Of a stretch of DNA of 20,841 nt, positions 7,015 to 14,388 are shown one piece after another (the stretch's first letter is position 1; every line of letters begins with the position of its first letter). This DNA is from Sulfurimonas sp. (lineage in GTDB: Bacteria > Campylobacterota > Campylobacteria > Campylobacterales > Sulfurimonadaceae). The position numbers and the translations under genes are program-made. The stretch lies in contig NZ_JALOAA010000034.1 in NCBI RefSeq assembly GCF_023229025.1, positions 1-20,841 on the forward strand. Direction: 5' to 3'. The notes beneath the pieces were generated by a model, which saw only the letters and a list, made by a program, of their open reading frames with translations, ran no database searches and was not told where the DNA came from.

Positions 7015-8831
7015 TCTACATGCAAAGAGAGACTCCTCTCTTTGTTTAAATCACTTTTTACACATTTGACTATCTCCTCATCTTCTGCCAAATCAACCCA
7101 TCGAAACTGACTTCCACTCTGATTATGACCTTTTAAGAGATCACCGCTTTTTCTGAACTTCAAATCAAGATTTGCGATATCAAAACCGCTTGTCGTTTGT
7201 ACAAATTTATCAAGCCGCTCAGATGAGTTCTGATTTGTGTATAAAAAGCAGTACCCTTTTAGCCCTTTGCGGCTTACACGTCCACGAAGCTGATGCAGAG
7301 TTGAGAGTCCTAGCCTCTCAGCTCCGACTATAACAACTGTGCTAAGACGAGGCAAAGATATACCAACCTCAACAACAGTTGTGGCTATGAGTATATCTCC
7401 ATTTTGTGCAAAACCTGACAAAACTTCATCTTTCTCCTTATCTTTTCCATGTGTTACATAAACACTCTTAAATCTTCTCTCCCAAAATCCTCTCGCCTCA
7501 TCAATGCTTTGGTACTCCAAAAATTCACTCTGCTCAACAAGCGGATAAACCAAAAGAACTTGATTTTTTTTAGCTATTTCACTCTCTATATGAAACAATA
7601 ACTCTTTAAAATCATGCTTATGTATCACTCTGCTAGTTATATCTTTTTTAAAGGGGGTTGATGTTATTAGCGATACATCTATATGCGCGGTCTCAATCAT
7701 GGCCTGAGTTCTAGGAATAGGTGTAGCTGAGAACTGCAAATAGTGCGGTTTTTTATCTCCCAAACTTACAAGTTTTTCAAGCATATTTCTCTGAGCTGTT
7801 CCAAAACGGTGCTGCTCATCTACCATGACAAGGGCGGCTTCAGGGAGTTCTCTGTAGAGCAGCGCATGTGTTCCTATGATAAAGTCATACTCATCTAGGT
7901 CTATCTTTTTAGTTCTGTTTGTAACAAGCACTATTTTCATAAAAGGAAGGTACCTCTTAGCCTCCTCATAGAGCTGATTTGCCAATATTGTCGTGGGTGC
8001 CATAAGAATAGAGCGATTTGGCATCATCATAACACAAGATGCCAAGATAACCATAGTTTTGCCGCTTCCAACATCTCCAACTACCATTCTTTTTGCTGAA
8101 ATATCACTGCTTAAATCTTTTTTTATCTCTTCAATGGCCTTAAGTTGTTCATCTGTTAATACAAAAGGAAGCGTTGATGCCCACTCTCTATAATCTTGAT
8201 GCGCAGAATTAATCGCTTGGAAGTATCTTCTTTTTTTTTGGAGCTGTTTCATATAGACAAAAAGTTCCGTATATTTAAGAGCCTCTATGGTTTTAGGCTC
8301 CAAATTTTTTAGATTTGGCGCTGTTTGTGTGGGAAAATGAATCTTTAAAAGCTCATCTGCAATCTCCTCGCCTAATCCCTCTGAAAGTAAATTCTCTTTT
8401 GTCAAAGAGCTCTTAATAAGCCTAAGCATAACATCGCTTCTTAGAACTGATTTGTATTTTGGGGTAATCGCACCGATATTTGTTACTTTTTTAGGCATAC
8501 TTATACTACATGAACCGCTCTTACACTCAACCATCCCATAATAGTAATCTCTCTCACCCACCTTGAACTGGTGCATCATGTATGGTTTAGGACGAAACAT
8601 GACACCTGTAATAGTATGACCGAAATTATGGACAAAAAAAGTGATTTGAAGTGAATTTGCCCCTCTATAAACCGACTCAACAGTAGCATCTATAAGTTGC
8701 ATGGAGTGGATTTGAAGCCTGCTGTGAACTCTTAAATCTTCATAACCCAAGGGGACAATAAGAGCAAGCTCCGCAAAGCTGCTTATCCCAAGTTTTTTAA
8801 ACTTATCCTCTTGCTCTTTTGTTATTTTCAT
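7011..8831 (-). CDS. recG: ATP-dependent DNA helicase RecG
   Basis: The product has 606 residues, shorter than the roughly 690 of E. coli RecG, as I recall for epsilonproteobacteria. The N-terminal wedge/OB domain (about 1-190) is reduced. The helicase domains carry Walker A GDVGSGKT (252-259), motif II DEQH (338-341, the RecG-typical form), SATPIPRT (motif III, about 367-374) and motif VI QLRGRVSR (513-520). The C-terminal segment GDLLKGHNQSGSQFRW matches the RecG-specific region. Family role: it regresses stalled replication forks and processes Holliday junctions and R-loops. The ATG at 8831 has GAGGA six bases upstream. An 84-base gap with a possible promoter separates it from the M16-like gene, so it may be a separate transcript or the operon's last gene. 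Confidence 0.95.
   Translation of the reverse strand: MKITKEQEDKFKKLGISSFAELALIVPLGYEDLRVHSRLQIHSMQLIDATVESVYRGANSLQITFFVHNFGHTITGVMFRPKPYMMHQFKVGERDYYYGMVECKSGSCSISMPKKVTNIGAITPKYKSVLRSDVMLRLIKSSLTKENLLSEGLGEEIADELLKIHFPTQTAPNLKNLEPKTIEALKYTELFVYMKQLQKKRRYFQAINSAHQDYREWASTLPFVLTDEQLKAIEEIKKDLSSDISAKRMVVGDVGSGKTMVILASCVMMMPNRSILMAPTTILANQLYEEAKRYLPFMKIVLVTNRTKKIDLDEYDFIIGTHALLYRELPEAALVMVDEQHRFGTAQRNMLEKLVSLGDKKPHYLQFSATPIPRTQAMIETAHIDVSLITSTPFKKDITSRVIHKHDFKELLFHIESEIAKKNQVLLVYPLVEQSEFLEYQSIDEARGFWERRFKSVYVTHGKDKEKDEVLSGFAQNGDILIATTVVEVGISLPRLSTVVIVGAERLGLSTLHQLRGRVSRKGLKGYCFLYTNQNSSERLDKFVQTTSGFDIANLDLKFRKSGDLLKGHNQSGSQFRWVDLAEDEEIVKCVKSDLNKERSLSLHVD
7023..7047 (+). terminator. intrinsic terminator of hpf inside the 3' end of recG
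   Basis: A perfect 9-bp stem (CAAAGAGAG at 7023-7031, CTCTCTTTG at 7036-7044) closes on the 4-base loop ACTC. It is followed by TTT and, after AAATCAC, TTTTT. It starts 9 bases after the hpf stop. On the other strand the same bases encode the last residues of RecG (NKERSLSLHV), so the hairpin is constrained by both roles. Confidence 0.65.
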
Positions 8832-8851
8832 CTTAAATCCTCGCTACAGTT

Positions 8852-8857
8852 ATAATA
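8852..8857 (-). promoter_or_regulatory. possible -10 box for recG
   Basis: On the minus strand the sequence reads GCTATTATAAC, giving TATTAT at 8857-8852 or the overlapping TATAAC. It lies about 20 bases before the recG start, which would allow a very short leader that still includes the ribosome binding site. This is weak evidence in AT-rich DNA. Confidence 0.3.
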
Positions 8858-8884
8858 GCGACTTTCTATAAGAGGTGCTATAAA

Positions 8885-8903
8885 ATATTGCAAAATGCAA
8901 TAT
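8885..8903 (-). terminator. small perfect hairpin after the M16-like gene
   Basis: ATATTGCA (8885-8892) and TGCAATAT (8896-8903) form an 8-bp perfect inverted repeat with a 3-base AAA/TTT loop. It starts 12 bases after the M16-like stop. On the minus strand it is followed by TTTATAG, so it could be a weak terminator or attenuator between this operon and recG. Only two G:C pairs support the stem, so an operator-like palindrome is equally possible. Confidence 0.3.
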
Positions 8904-8915
8904 AAAAACTCAATA

Positions 8916-10202
8916 TTACTCTTTAGTTACTATTGCAAAGCTCATATCTAAAATCTCTTTGTGCTCTTTGATAAACCTATTTAAATCTTCTAGCTTTAAT
9001 TTTTCTATCTTTTGTAACTCTTTTAATGAGCTTCCAAGCTCTTGCCCATTGTAAAATTCCATAAAAGTTCTATGAAGTCTCTGACTCATCGTCTCTACTC
9101 TTAGCGGTTCACTTCCAAGCAGAAACTTTTTAGTCTGCTCAAGCTCATCTTCGGTAACACCGTTTTTTACAAAATCTTCTACAACATACTTTACGGTCTC
9201 TTTGGCATCTTTGAGTGACTCAAGTTTTGTCTGAAGATAACCGCTCATGTAGCTACTTGATTTTGTAACACTTAATCTTGCATAAGCTGAATAGGCAAGC
9301 CCTTTTTTAACTCTTATCTCCTCCATTAGCCGTGAACCAAAGCCTCCGGCTCCCAAGATAAAAGTAGCAACTCTCGCCTTATAATAATCTTGAGAGTTTA
9401 CGCTTATATCATAAGGAGAGCCAAAATAGATATAAGCCTGCTGCGTCTCTTTTAAAACTATTTTCTCTTTTGCATCCCCCGAAGCTTCATACTTTTTAGG
9501 CTTACTAGCTTTTCCTTTAGGAAGCAACTCTATAATTTTTGAGATTTTATCTTTGCTTGACTCTAAATCAACATCACCGCCAACAGCAACTATTAATTTT
9601 GAGCTAACTAAATTGTCTGATAAAAACTCTTTTACATCCTTTAACGAAATCTCTTTTACACTCTCAATTGTCCCTGAAGATGGATTTGCAAGCACGCTAT
9701 CATTAAAAAGAAGCGCTTTTAACTCATTTGATGCTATATAGTCAAAATCATTCTCTTTTCTTGCAAGGGAGCCTAGAGTAGTAGTTTTTACCTTCTTTAC
9801 TGCATCTTGAGATAAGTTTGGCTCACTCAAAAGCATCCCAAAATATTTGAGTCCCTCGTCAAACTCCTCTTTTAAACAGCCAAGTTCTAACACAAAAGTC
9901 TCTTTGCCGGTTGATGCTGATATATGTATGGCTTTGCTCTCAAGCAACTCTGCGAATTTGCTTGAGCCGAGTTTTTTAGTCCCCTCGTTCATAACTCTTG
10001 AACTAAATTTAGCCAAACCCGCTTTTGAGCCATCAGCAATGCTTCCGCTATTTTCAAAAATAAACTGCATAGTCACCAGAGGCAACCTCTTGTCCTCTTC
10101 AAAAATCAGAGGCACTTTTAAACTTTTTACTTTTATCTCATCTATTGTTGCTGCCATTATTATGTTTCCTAAAATCAGTAGTGTTAAAGCTATTTTTTTC
10201 AT
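8916..10202 (-). CDS. M16-family peptidase homologue lacking the zinc-binding motif, exported
   Basis: The product has 428 residues. A signal peptide spans residues 1-17 (MKKIALTLLILGNIIMA). The body is a tandem M16 fold: N-terminal half about 20-200, C-terminal half about 245-428. Where active members have HxxEH, this protein has KFSSR at residues 65-69, so no zinc site can form. The C-terminal half keeps the Arg/Tyr pair region, with RLMEEIRVKKGLAYS at 291-305 (R297, Y304). M16 enzymes often work as pairs of one catalytic and one non-catalytic subunit, so this may be the non-catalytic partner of an M16 protease encoded elsewhere, or a binding protein. Its start abuts the mqnC stop with no gap. 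I recall an M16-like gene between mqnC and recG in Campylobacter as well. No role in menaquinone synthesis is established. Confidence 0.85.
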   Translation of the reverse strand: MKKIALTLLILGNIIMAATIDEIKVKSLKVPLIFEEDKRLPLVTMQFIFENSGSIADGSKAGLAKFSSRVMNEGTKKLGSSKFAELLESKAIHISASTGKETFVLELGCLKEEFDEGLKYFGMLLSEPNLSQDAVKKVKTTTLGSLARKENDFDYIASNELKALLFNDSVLANPSSGTIESVKEISLKDVKEFLSDNLVSSKLIVAVGGDVDLESSKDKISKIIELLPKGKASKPKKYEASGDAKEKIVLKETQQAYIYFGSPYDISVNSQDYYKARVATFILGAGGFGSRLMEEIRVKKGLAYSAYARLSVTKSSSYMSGYLQTKLESLKDAKETVKYVVEDFVKNGVTEDELEQTKKFLLGSEPLRVETMSQRLHRTFMEFYNGQELGSSLKELQKIEKLKLEDLNRFIKEHKEILDMSFAIVTKE

Positions 10203-11255
10203 CTATGCAAATTTCTCTAAAATCTCATATGCTGTGTTTCGCACAGCAGGTGTCTCGCCCACATCTCGTATGAGATGAACCATTTCACTCTTTGCCATCT
10301 TGTAAGCCGCTCCGGCAGAGCTTACTACATTCTCTTCCATCATCGTTGAGCCTAAATCATTTGCTCCAAACATCAATGCCATCTGCCCGATATATGGACC
10401 TTGTGTAACCCAAGAGCTTTGAATATTAGGTACATTATCAAGGTAGAGTCTTGCAACCGCAAGAAGCCTTAAATAGCGATTTGAAGAGGGTTTGTCCATA
10501 TCGGGTATCTGGCGCAACAACTCCGTGTTTTCACCCTGAAAGCTCCACATGATAAAAGCGCGAAAACCTCCCGTCTCATCCTGAAGCTTGCGAATCATAT
10601 CAAAGTGCTCTATTATATCTTCATCGCTCTCAACCGTTCCGTACATCATCGTAGCCGTTGACATAATTCCCAGCTTATGAGCTTTTCTGTGAATGTCTAT
10701 CCAAACCTCGGAGTCGATTTTTTTTGGGGCAATTATATCGCGTACTTTATCACTTAGTATCTCAGCCCCTGCTCCCGGTATAGAGGCTAACCCTTTTGCG
10801 TGTAGTCTCTCTAAAACTTCTTCAACACTTATGCGTGAGACTTTGGCAATAAAATCAATCTCTATAGAGGAGAAGCCATGAATTGTAATTGTGGGATATT
10901 TTTTGTGTATATGCTCTACTAAATCCTCATACCACTCAATTTTTAGTTTTGGGTGAACTCCGCCTTGAAAAAGTATCTGCGTTCCGCCAATACCCAGAAG
11001 TTCATCTATCTTTGCATCAATCTCATCAAAAGTCAGTACATAAGCATCTGCGTCTTTCTCATGCCTATAAAATGCGCAAAATTTGCAATCAACCCAGCAG
11101 ATATTTGTGTAGTTGATATTTCTGTCAACTACAAAAGTTGTAACGTTATCCGGATGGAGCTCTTTTTTACGAGCTGTTGCCATACGTCCTAGCTCTTTTA
11201 AGTCGGCACTCTTGATTAAATTAAGAGCCTCTTCTTTTGTTAATCTTTTATACAT
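10203..11255 (-). CDS. mqnC: cyclic dehypoxanthinyl futalosine synthase (radical SAM)
   Basis: The product has 350 residues, the usual MqnC length. The radical SAM cluster motif CxxxCxxC is Cys53-Cys57-Cys60 (ICWVDCKFCAFYR). Other family marks are HPD near residue 35, VDRNINYTN before the cysteines, GGTQILFQGGVHP near 90-102 and SIPGAGAEIL near 158-167. MqnC cyclises dehypoxanthine futalosine, the third step of the futalosine route to menaquinone, which epsilonproteobacteria use as their respiratory quinone. The related enzyme MqnE has a different N-terminal region, so MqnC is preferred. The ATG at 11255 lies within the last 16 bases of the DUF302 gene, with a modest GGGA just upstream, which suggests coupled translation. 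The stop touches the M16-like start. Confidence 0.92.
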   Translation of the reverse strand: MYKRLTKEEALNLIKSADLKELGRMATARKKELHPDNVTTFVVDRNINYTNICWVDCKFCAFYRHEKDADAYVLTFDEIDAKIDELLGIGGTQILFQGGVHPKLKIEWYEDLVEHIHKKYPTITIHGFSSIEIDFIAKVSRISVEEVLERLHAKGLASIPGAGAEILSDKVRDIIAPKKIDSEVWIDIHRKAHKLGIMSTATMMYGTVESDEDIIEHFDMIRKLQDETGGFRAFIMWSFQGENTELLRQIPDMDKPSSNRYLRLLAVARLYLDNVPNIQSSWVTQGPYIGQMALMFGANDLGSTMMEENVVSSAGAAYKMAKSEMVHLIRDVGETPAVRNTAYEILEKFA

Positions 11256-11692
11256 TGTCCCGCTTTAGTGGTAATATTTTCCATTGCCTTGTTAACTTGT
11301 TCAATTTTTTGTGCTGTATTTAAAGTGTGCTGATTTGTCAGCCAAGTGCCATCTCTATAAGCCATCTTGACTTTGCCGTTGCTATCTTTATAAATTAAAA
11401 TTCTCAGGGGCAGATCAAGAGCAGCTTTTATATCTTGTTGCATTAAAACCGTTCCAAGTTTTGCATTTCCAAAAATTACAACTTTTGATTCATTGAGTTC
11501 TAACTCAACTTCTTTAGCATTTTTATGATGATCTATAACAGCAAAAACGCTCAAGTCTCTCTCTTTTAAAATACTCTTTATATTATTGAGCGTTGCGTCA
11601 ACACTGCACTCACTTGCCTTGAGTATTATATCGTTTGCCATAAGGCTAATTCCAAATGTCAAGATTATTAACAATTTTTGCACTATTTTCAT
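11240..11692 (-). CDS. exported DUF302 protein
   Basis: The product has 150 residues from the ATG at 11692. A signal peptide ends near SLMA at residue 19. The DUF302 core is recognisable: LSVFAVIDHHKNA near 48-60, VVIFGNAKLGTVLM near 71-84, LDLPLRILIYKD near 92-103, then MAYRDGTWL. Family function is unknown; members are small periplasmic or cytoplasmic alpha-beta proteins. The start is uncertain: AAAGG lies almost against the ATG, whereas a GTG three codons later (11683) has that site at a normal distance and keeps the signal peptide. It sits 20 bases after nusB and overlaps mqnC by 16 bases. One acidic sequon (ELNES) is present in this probably periplasmic protein. Confidence 0.8.
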   Translation of the reverse strand: MKIVQKLLIILTFGISLMANDIILKASECSVDATLNNIKSILKERDLSVFAVIDHHKNAKEVELELNESKVVIFGNAKLGTVLMQQDIKAALDLPLRILIYKDSNGKVKMAYRDGTWLTNQHTLNTAQKIEQVNKAMENITTKAGQCIKD

Positions 11693-11712
11693 CCTTTCTA
11701 GAATTAGTTAGT

Positions 11713-12117
11713 TTATTCAGATTTGTCTTTTGAAATAGCGTCTAAAACACCGTTAATAAACTTAGGAGACTGCTCCGTTCCAAACGCTTTTGTAATCTCA
11801 ACTGCCTCGTTGATAACAACAGCGCAATCAAGCTCCCCGTAAAGTATCTCATAGGTTGCGAGTCTGAGCGTTGCCCTCTCAATGGCTCCAAGGCGTTGAA
11901 AATCCCAATCTACTAGATGTTTTATAATAGCTTCGTCTATGGGTTTTAGATTTTGCATAACACCCTCATAAAGAGTAAGTGCAAAATCCCTCTGCTTGTT
12001 TCTAATCTTCTTCTCTTCTAAAATCTCATCTGTATGCTCTGCAATATTTCCATTGCCTAAGTCAAATGCATATAATAGGCTTACAACCGCCATTCTGGCT
12101 TGATGTCTTGTAGCCAT
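11713..12117 (-). CDS. nusB: transcription antitermination factor NusB
   Basis: The product has 134 residues, the normal size for NusB, and is expected to be all alpha-helical. Recognisable parts are TRHQARMAVVSLLYAFDLG at the N-terminus (RNA-binding Arg-rich helix), AIERATLRLATYEI near 77-90, VVINEAVEITKAFG near 99-112 and the C-terminal PKFINGVLDAI. With NusE (S10) it binds boxA in rRNA leaders and supports antitermination and rRNA processing. It starts 2 bases after the ribH stop. The kdsA-ribH-nusB order is one I recall from Campylobacter, which supports a conserved operon. Confidence 0.93.
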   Translation of the reverse strand: MATRHQARMAVVSLLYAFDLGNGNIAEHTDEILEEKKIRNKQRDFALTLYEGVMQNLKPIDEAIIKHLVDWDFQRLGAIERATLRLATYEILYGELDCAVVINEAVEITKAFGTEQSPKFINGVLDAISKDKSE

Positions 12118-12119
12118 AA

Positions 12120-12584
12120 TTATAAATTCTCATACAAATCTAACATCTCAATAACGGTTGTCATTGCTTCAAAACCTTTGTTTCCTGCCTTTGTACCGGC
12201 TCTCTCAATAGCCTGCTCGATTGTGTCAGTAGTCAAAAGCCCAAAAGATACGGGTTTTTGATACTTAAGGCTCATTGTAGCAATTCCCTTTGTCGCCTCA
12301 GCCGATACATAATCAAAATGAGGAGTTGCCCCGCGGATAACGGCACCCAAGGCACAGATAGCATCATATTTACCACTTGCTAAAAGCTGGTCAACTATCA
12401 TAGGAAGTTCAAATGCACCCGGAACTAAAACATGTGTCAAATCAGCATCATCTCCACCGTGGCGGGCAAATGCATCCTTTGCACCCTCTACAAGTCTATC
12501 CACTATAAAGTGATTCCATCTTGTACTTACTACTGCTATTTTTTTACCGTTTACTACTTTTAGTTGTCCTTCAATTAATCTCAT
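12120..12584 (-). CDS. ribH: 6,7-dimethyl-8-ribityllumazine synthase
   Basis: The product has 154 residues. It joins 5-amino-6-ribitylaminouracil with dihydroxybutanone phosphate, the penultimate step of riboflavin synthesis, in a 60-mer or pentamer shell. Diagnostic parts are STRWNHFIV (20-28, substrate ring stacking), VPGAFELP (54-61), GAVIRGATPHFDYV (80-93, with catalytic His89) and RAGTKAGNKG near 128-137 for phosphate binding. Only one base separates its start from the kdsA stop, and its GGGAG ribosome binding site lies in the kdsA end, so translation is probably coupled. No riboflavin riboswitch is possible in this spacing. Confidence 0.95.
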   Translation of the reverse strand: MRLIEGQLKVVNGKKIAVVSTRWNHFIVDRLVEGAKDAFARHGGDDADLTHVLVPGAFELPMIVDQLLASGKYDAICALGAVIRGATPHFDYVSAEATKGIATMSLKYQKPVSFGLLTTDTIEQAIERAGTKAGNKGFEAMTTVIEMLDLYENL

Positions 12585-12585
12585 T

Positions 12586-13377
12586 TTATATCTCCCGTAT
12601 CTTTTTAATTTTATTTATTATTGTTTCTAACTCATCTAATTTTATCATATTTGGTCCGTCACTAAGCGCTGCACTCGGATCAAAGTGCGTCTCAAAGAAA
12701 AAACCGTCAACCCCGACTGCTGCTGCCGCGCTTGCCAAGTATGGCACCATTGTTCTGTCTCCGCCCGTTTTTCCGCCAAGTGCACCCGGAGCTTGTACCG
12801 AGTGCGTTGCATCAAAAATAGTCGGTGCGAACTCTCTCATGATAACAAGCGAGCGCATATCTACAACGATGTTTCCATACCCAAATGATGAGCCCCGTTC
12901 ACAGAGGTAAACGCCATGTTTTTTTGAAGCCTCATAGCTTACCTCATCACAACCGCGTGTTTTTAGCACTTTTGCTACCGAGTATTTCATATCGGGCGGA
13001 TTTATAAACTGCCCTTTTTTGATATTTATCTCTTTTGTAGTTTTAGCACATGCCACGAGCAGATCTGTTTGACGACATAAAAATGCAGGGATTTGGAGCA
13101 TATCGACAACTTCTCCAACCTGAGCCACCTGATGCGACTCATGCACATCTGTTACAACTTTATACCCAAAGTCATCTTTTACTTTTTGTAAAATTCTAAG
13201 TCCCTCATCTATCCCCAAACCGCGAAAACTATCTAGTGATGTACGGTTTGCTTTGTCAAAAGAGGATTTAAAATAGAAATCTATTGCTTTGTCATTTTGA
13301 TAAATCTCTAAAGCCTTGGCGATTTTAAAGATATTCTCTTCACTCTCTATAACGCAAGGTCCGGCGAGTAATTTCAT
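12586..13377 (-). CDS. kdsA: 3-deoxy-8-phosphooctulonate synthase (KDO-8-P synthase), metal-dependent type
   Basis: The product has 263 residues, close to family length. It condenses phosphoenolpyruvate with arabinose-5-phosphate to make KDO-8-P for the LPS inner core. Motifs are LLAGPCVIES at the N-terminus, KSSFDKANRTS (38-48, PEP site), GRxxx-type CRQTDLL near 101-107 and NPPDMKYSVAKV. All four ligands of the metal-dependent class are present: Cys8 (Asn in E. coli), His192 (FDATH), Glu229 (FFETH) and Asp240 (ALSD). The spacing of the last three equals that of the Aquifex enzyme. AGG lies 7 bases before the ATG at 13377, and a TATAAT stands 29 bases upstream. It heads the six-gene minus-strand operon. 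Confidence 0.95.
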   Translation of the reverse strand: MKLLAGPCVIESEENIFKIAKALEIYQNDKAIDFYFKSSFDKANRTSLDSFRGLGIDEGLRILQKVKDDFGYKVVTDVHESHQVAQVGEVVDMLQIPAFLCRQTDLLVACAKTTKEINIKKGQFINPPDMKYSVAKVLKTRGCDEVSYEASKKHGVYLCERGSSFGYGNIVVDMRSLVIMREFAPTIFDATHSVQAPGALGGKTGGDRTMVPYLASAAAAVGVDGFFFETHFDPSAALSDGPNMIKLDELETIINKIKKIREI

Positions 13378-13405
13378 ATATTTACCTTTTAAAAAATAGA
13401 GAGTG

Positions 13406-13411
13406 ATTATA
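13406..13411 (-). promoter_or_regulatory. -10 box for the kdsA operon
   Basis: On the minus strand a perfect TATAAT (13411-13406) is preceded by GC, 28 bases before the kdsA ATG. It lies in the 56-base gap after the EamA transporter stop, and is the only visible promoter for kdsA-ribH-nusB-DUF302-mqnC-M16. Confidence 0.6.
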
Positions 13412-13433
13412 GCATAATGGATTTAATTTAGAA

Positions 13434-14321
13434 TTATTTAGATTTTGCAACCGTAATTCCGGCAATTACAATAAGGAGTATTCCGCAAGTTGTCGTAAAG
13501 CTAGGTAGCGCATCACCTAGCATCACACCGACAAAAATAGCAAAAATTATATTTGTATAGCTTATTGCCCCCACAATTCCTGCCTTTGTCTCCCCGTAAG
13601 CCTTTGTCATGAAGTATTGAGAGAGCGTTCCAAGTACCCCAAGCCCGATTACATATAGCCATACAACTCCGCTTGGCATAATAAACTCTCCAAGCATAAA
13701 ATCAAGCTCCGGTATATAGAAATAGCTTGAGAGCATAAAAAGCAGGATTGGACCTACCGTTCCTACAAGAGTAAATGATAATACTATCATTCTTGTATCA
13801 TAATAGTTTCTAAGCTCTCTTACAGACGTATATGCAAGTGCAGCTCCGATTCCGCTAAAAATTCCAAGCAAATCATACTTACTAAAGCCGATTCCGCTAG
13901 GCTGCGCTATAAGAACAATGCCGCTAAAACCTACAAATACCGCAATCCATGCACTTAGTGTAAGTTTCTCCTTCAAAAAAAGCCATGCAAATATTGCCGT
14001 AAAGATAGGCGCTGTCTTTGAGTATGTTACGGCATCGCCGAGTGGAATATGGGCAATGTTGTAAAAATATGCCAAAAGTGCCAAAAAACCCATCATTCCT
14101 CTAAAAAAAAGCAAAAAAGGTCTTCCCCCTTTGCTTCTCATTGGAGTTTTATAGAGTGCGTAGCCTATAAAAATAACGCCGAATATGTTTCTAAAAAATA
14201 CAACCTCAAGTGAACTCATATGCTCAGAAGCAAGCTTTGCAAATGCACCCATAATTGCAAACAAAAAGGATGCAAAGAGCATATATTTAACACCGTTATC
14301 TAGTTTTTTTAACTGTTTCAT
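13434..14321 (-). CDS. EamA/DMT-family membrane transporter
   Basis: From the ATG at 14321 the product has 295 residues, the usual size for a two-EamA-domain permease with ten membrane helices. Helices are visible as hydrophobic runs, for example YMLFASFLFAIMGAFAKL near 13-30, PFLLFFRGMMGFLALLAYF near 65-85, AIFAWLFLKEKLTLSAWIAV near 105-125 and IIFAIFVGVMLGDALPSF near the end. The conserved EamA pattern of FxKEKLT after helix 4 supports the family. The substrate cannot be told; DMT permeases export metabolites or amino acids. The frame stays open to 14501, but that extension is hydrophilic, overlaps the divergent gene and has no ribosome binding site. The start at 14321 also lacks a Shine-Dalgarno and stands 7 bases after TATACT, as if leaderless. 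Confidence 0.85.
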   Translation of the reverse strand: MKQLKKLDNGVKYMLFASFLFAIMGAFAKLASEHMSSLEVVFFRNIFGVIFIGYALYKTPMRSKGGRPFLLFFRGMMGFLALLAYFYNIAHIPLGDAVTYSKTAPIFTAIFAWLFLKEKLTLSAWIAVFVGFSGIVLIAQPSGIGFSKYDLLGIFSGIGAALAYTSVRELRNYYDTRMIVLSFTLVGTVGPILLFMLSSYFYIPELDFMLGEFIMPSGVVWLYVIGLGVLGTLSQYFMTKAYGETKAGIVGAISYTNIIFAIFVGVMLGDALPSFTTTCGILLIVIAGITVAKSK

Positions 14322-14328
14322 GAACGAA

Positions 14329-14334
14329 AGTATA
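14329..14334 (-). promoter_or_regulatory. -10 box placed for a leaderless EamA transcript
   Basis: On the minus strand TATACT (14334-14329) is followed by seven bases (TTCGTTC) and then the ATG at 14321. Normal -10 to start-site spacing puts transcription initiation on the A of the start codon. No Shine-Dalgarno is present. Confidence 0.4.
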
Positions 14335-14359
14335 CCAATCTTTTGAATTAAAATTACGT

Positions 14360-14365
14360 TATAAT
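14360..14365 (+). promoter_or_regulatory. -10 box for the barrel-like protein gene
   Basis: TATAAT lies 23 bases before the ATG at 14389, in the 67-base divergent region shared with the EamA gene. Initiation near 14372 leaves room for the GGAGGG ribosome binding site at 14379-14384. Confidence 0.5.
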
Positions 14366-14388
14366 TTACATTAATAATGGAGGGTGGT

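Noticed and set aside
12585..12600. FMN riboswitch before ribH
   Set aside because: Only one base separates ribH from kdsA, so there is no leader to hold one.
12521..12910. 129-codon plus-strand frame across the ribH/kdsA junction
   Set aside because: Both minus-strand genes are unmistakable full-length enzymes, and the plus-strand frame is low-complexity at its start.
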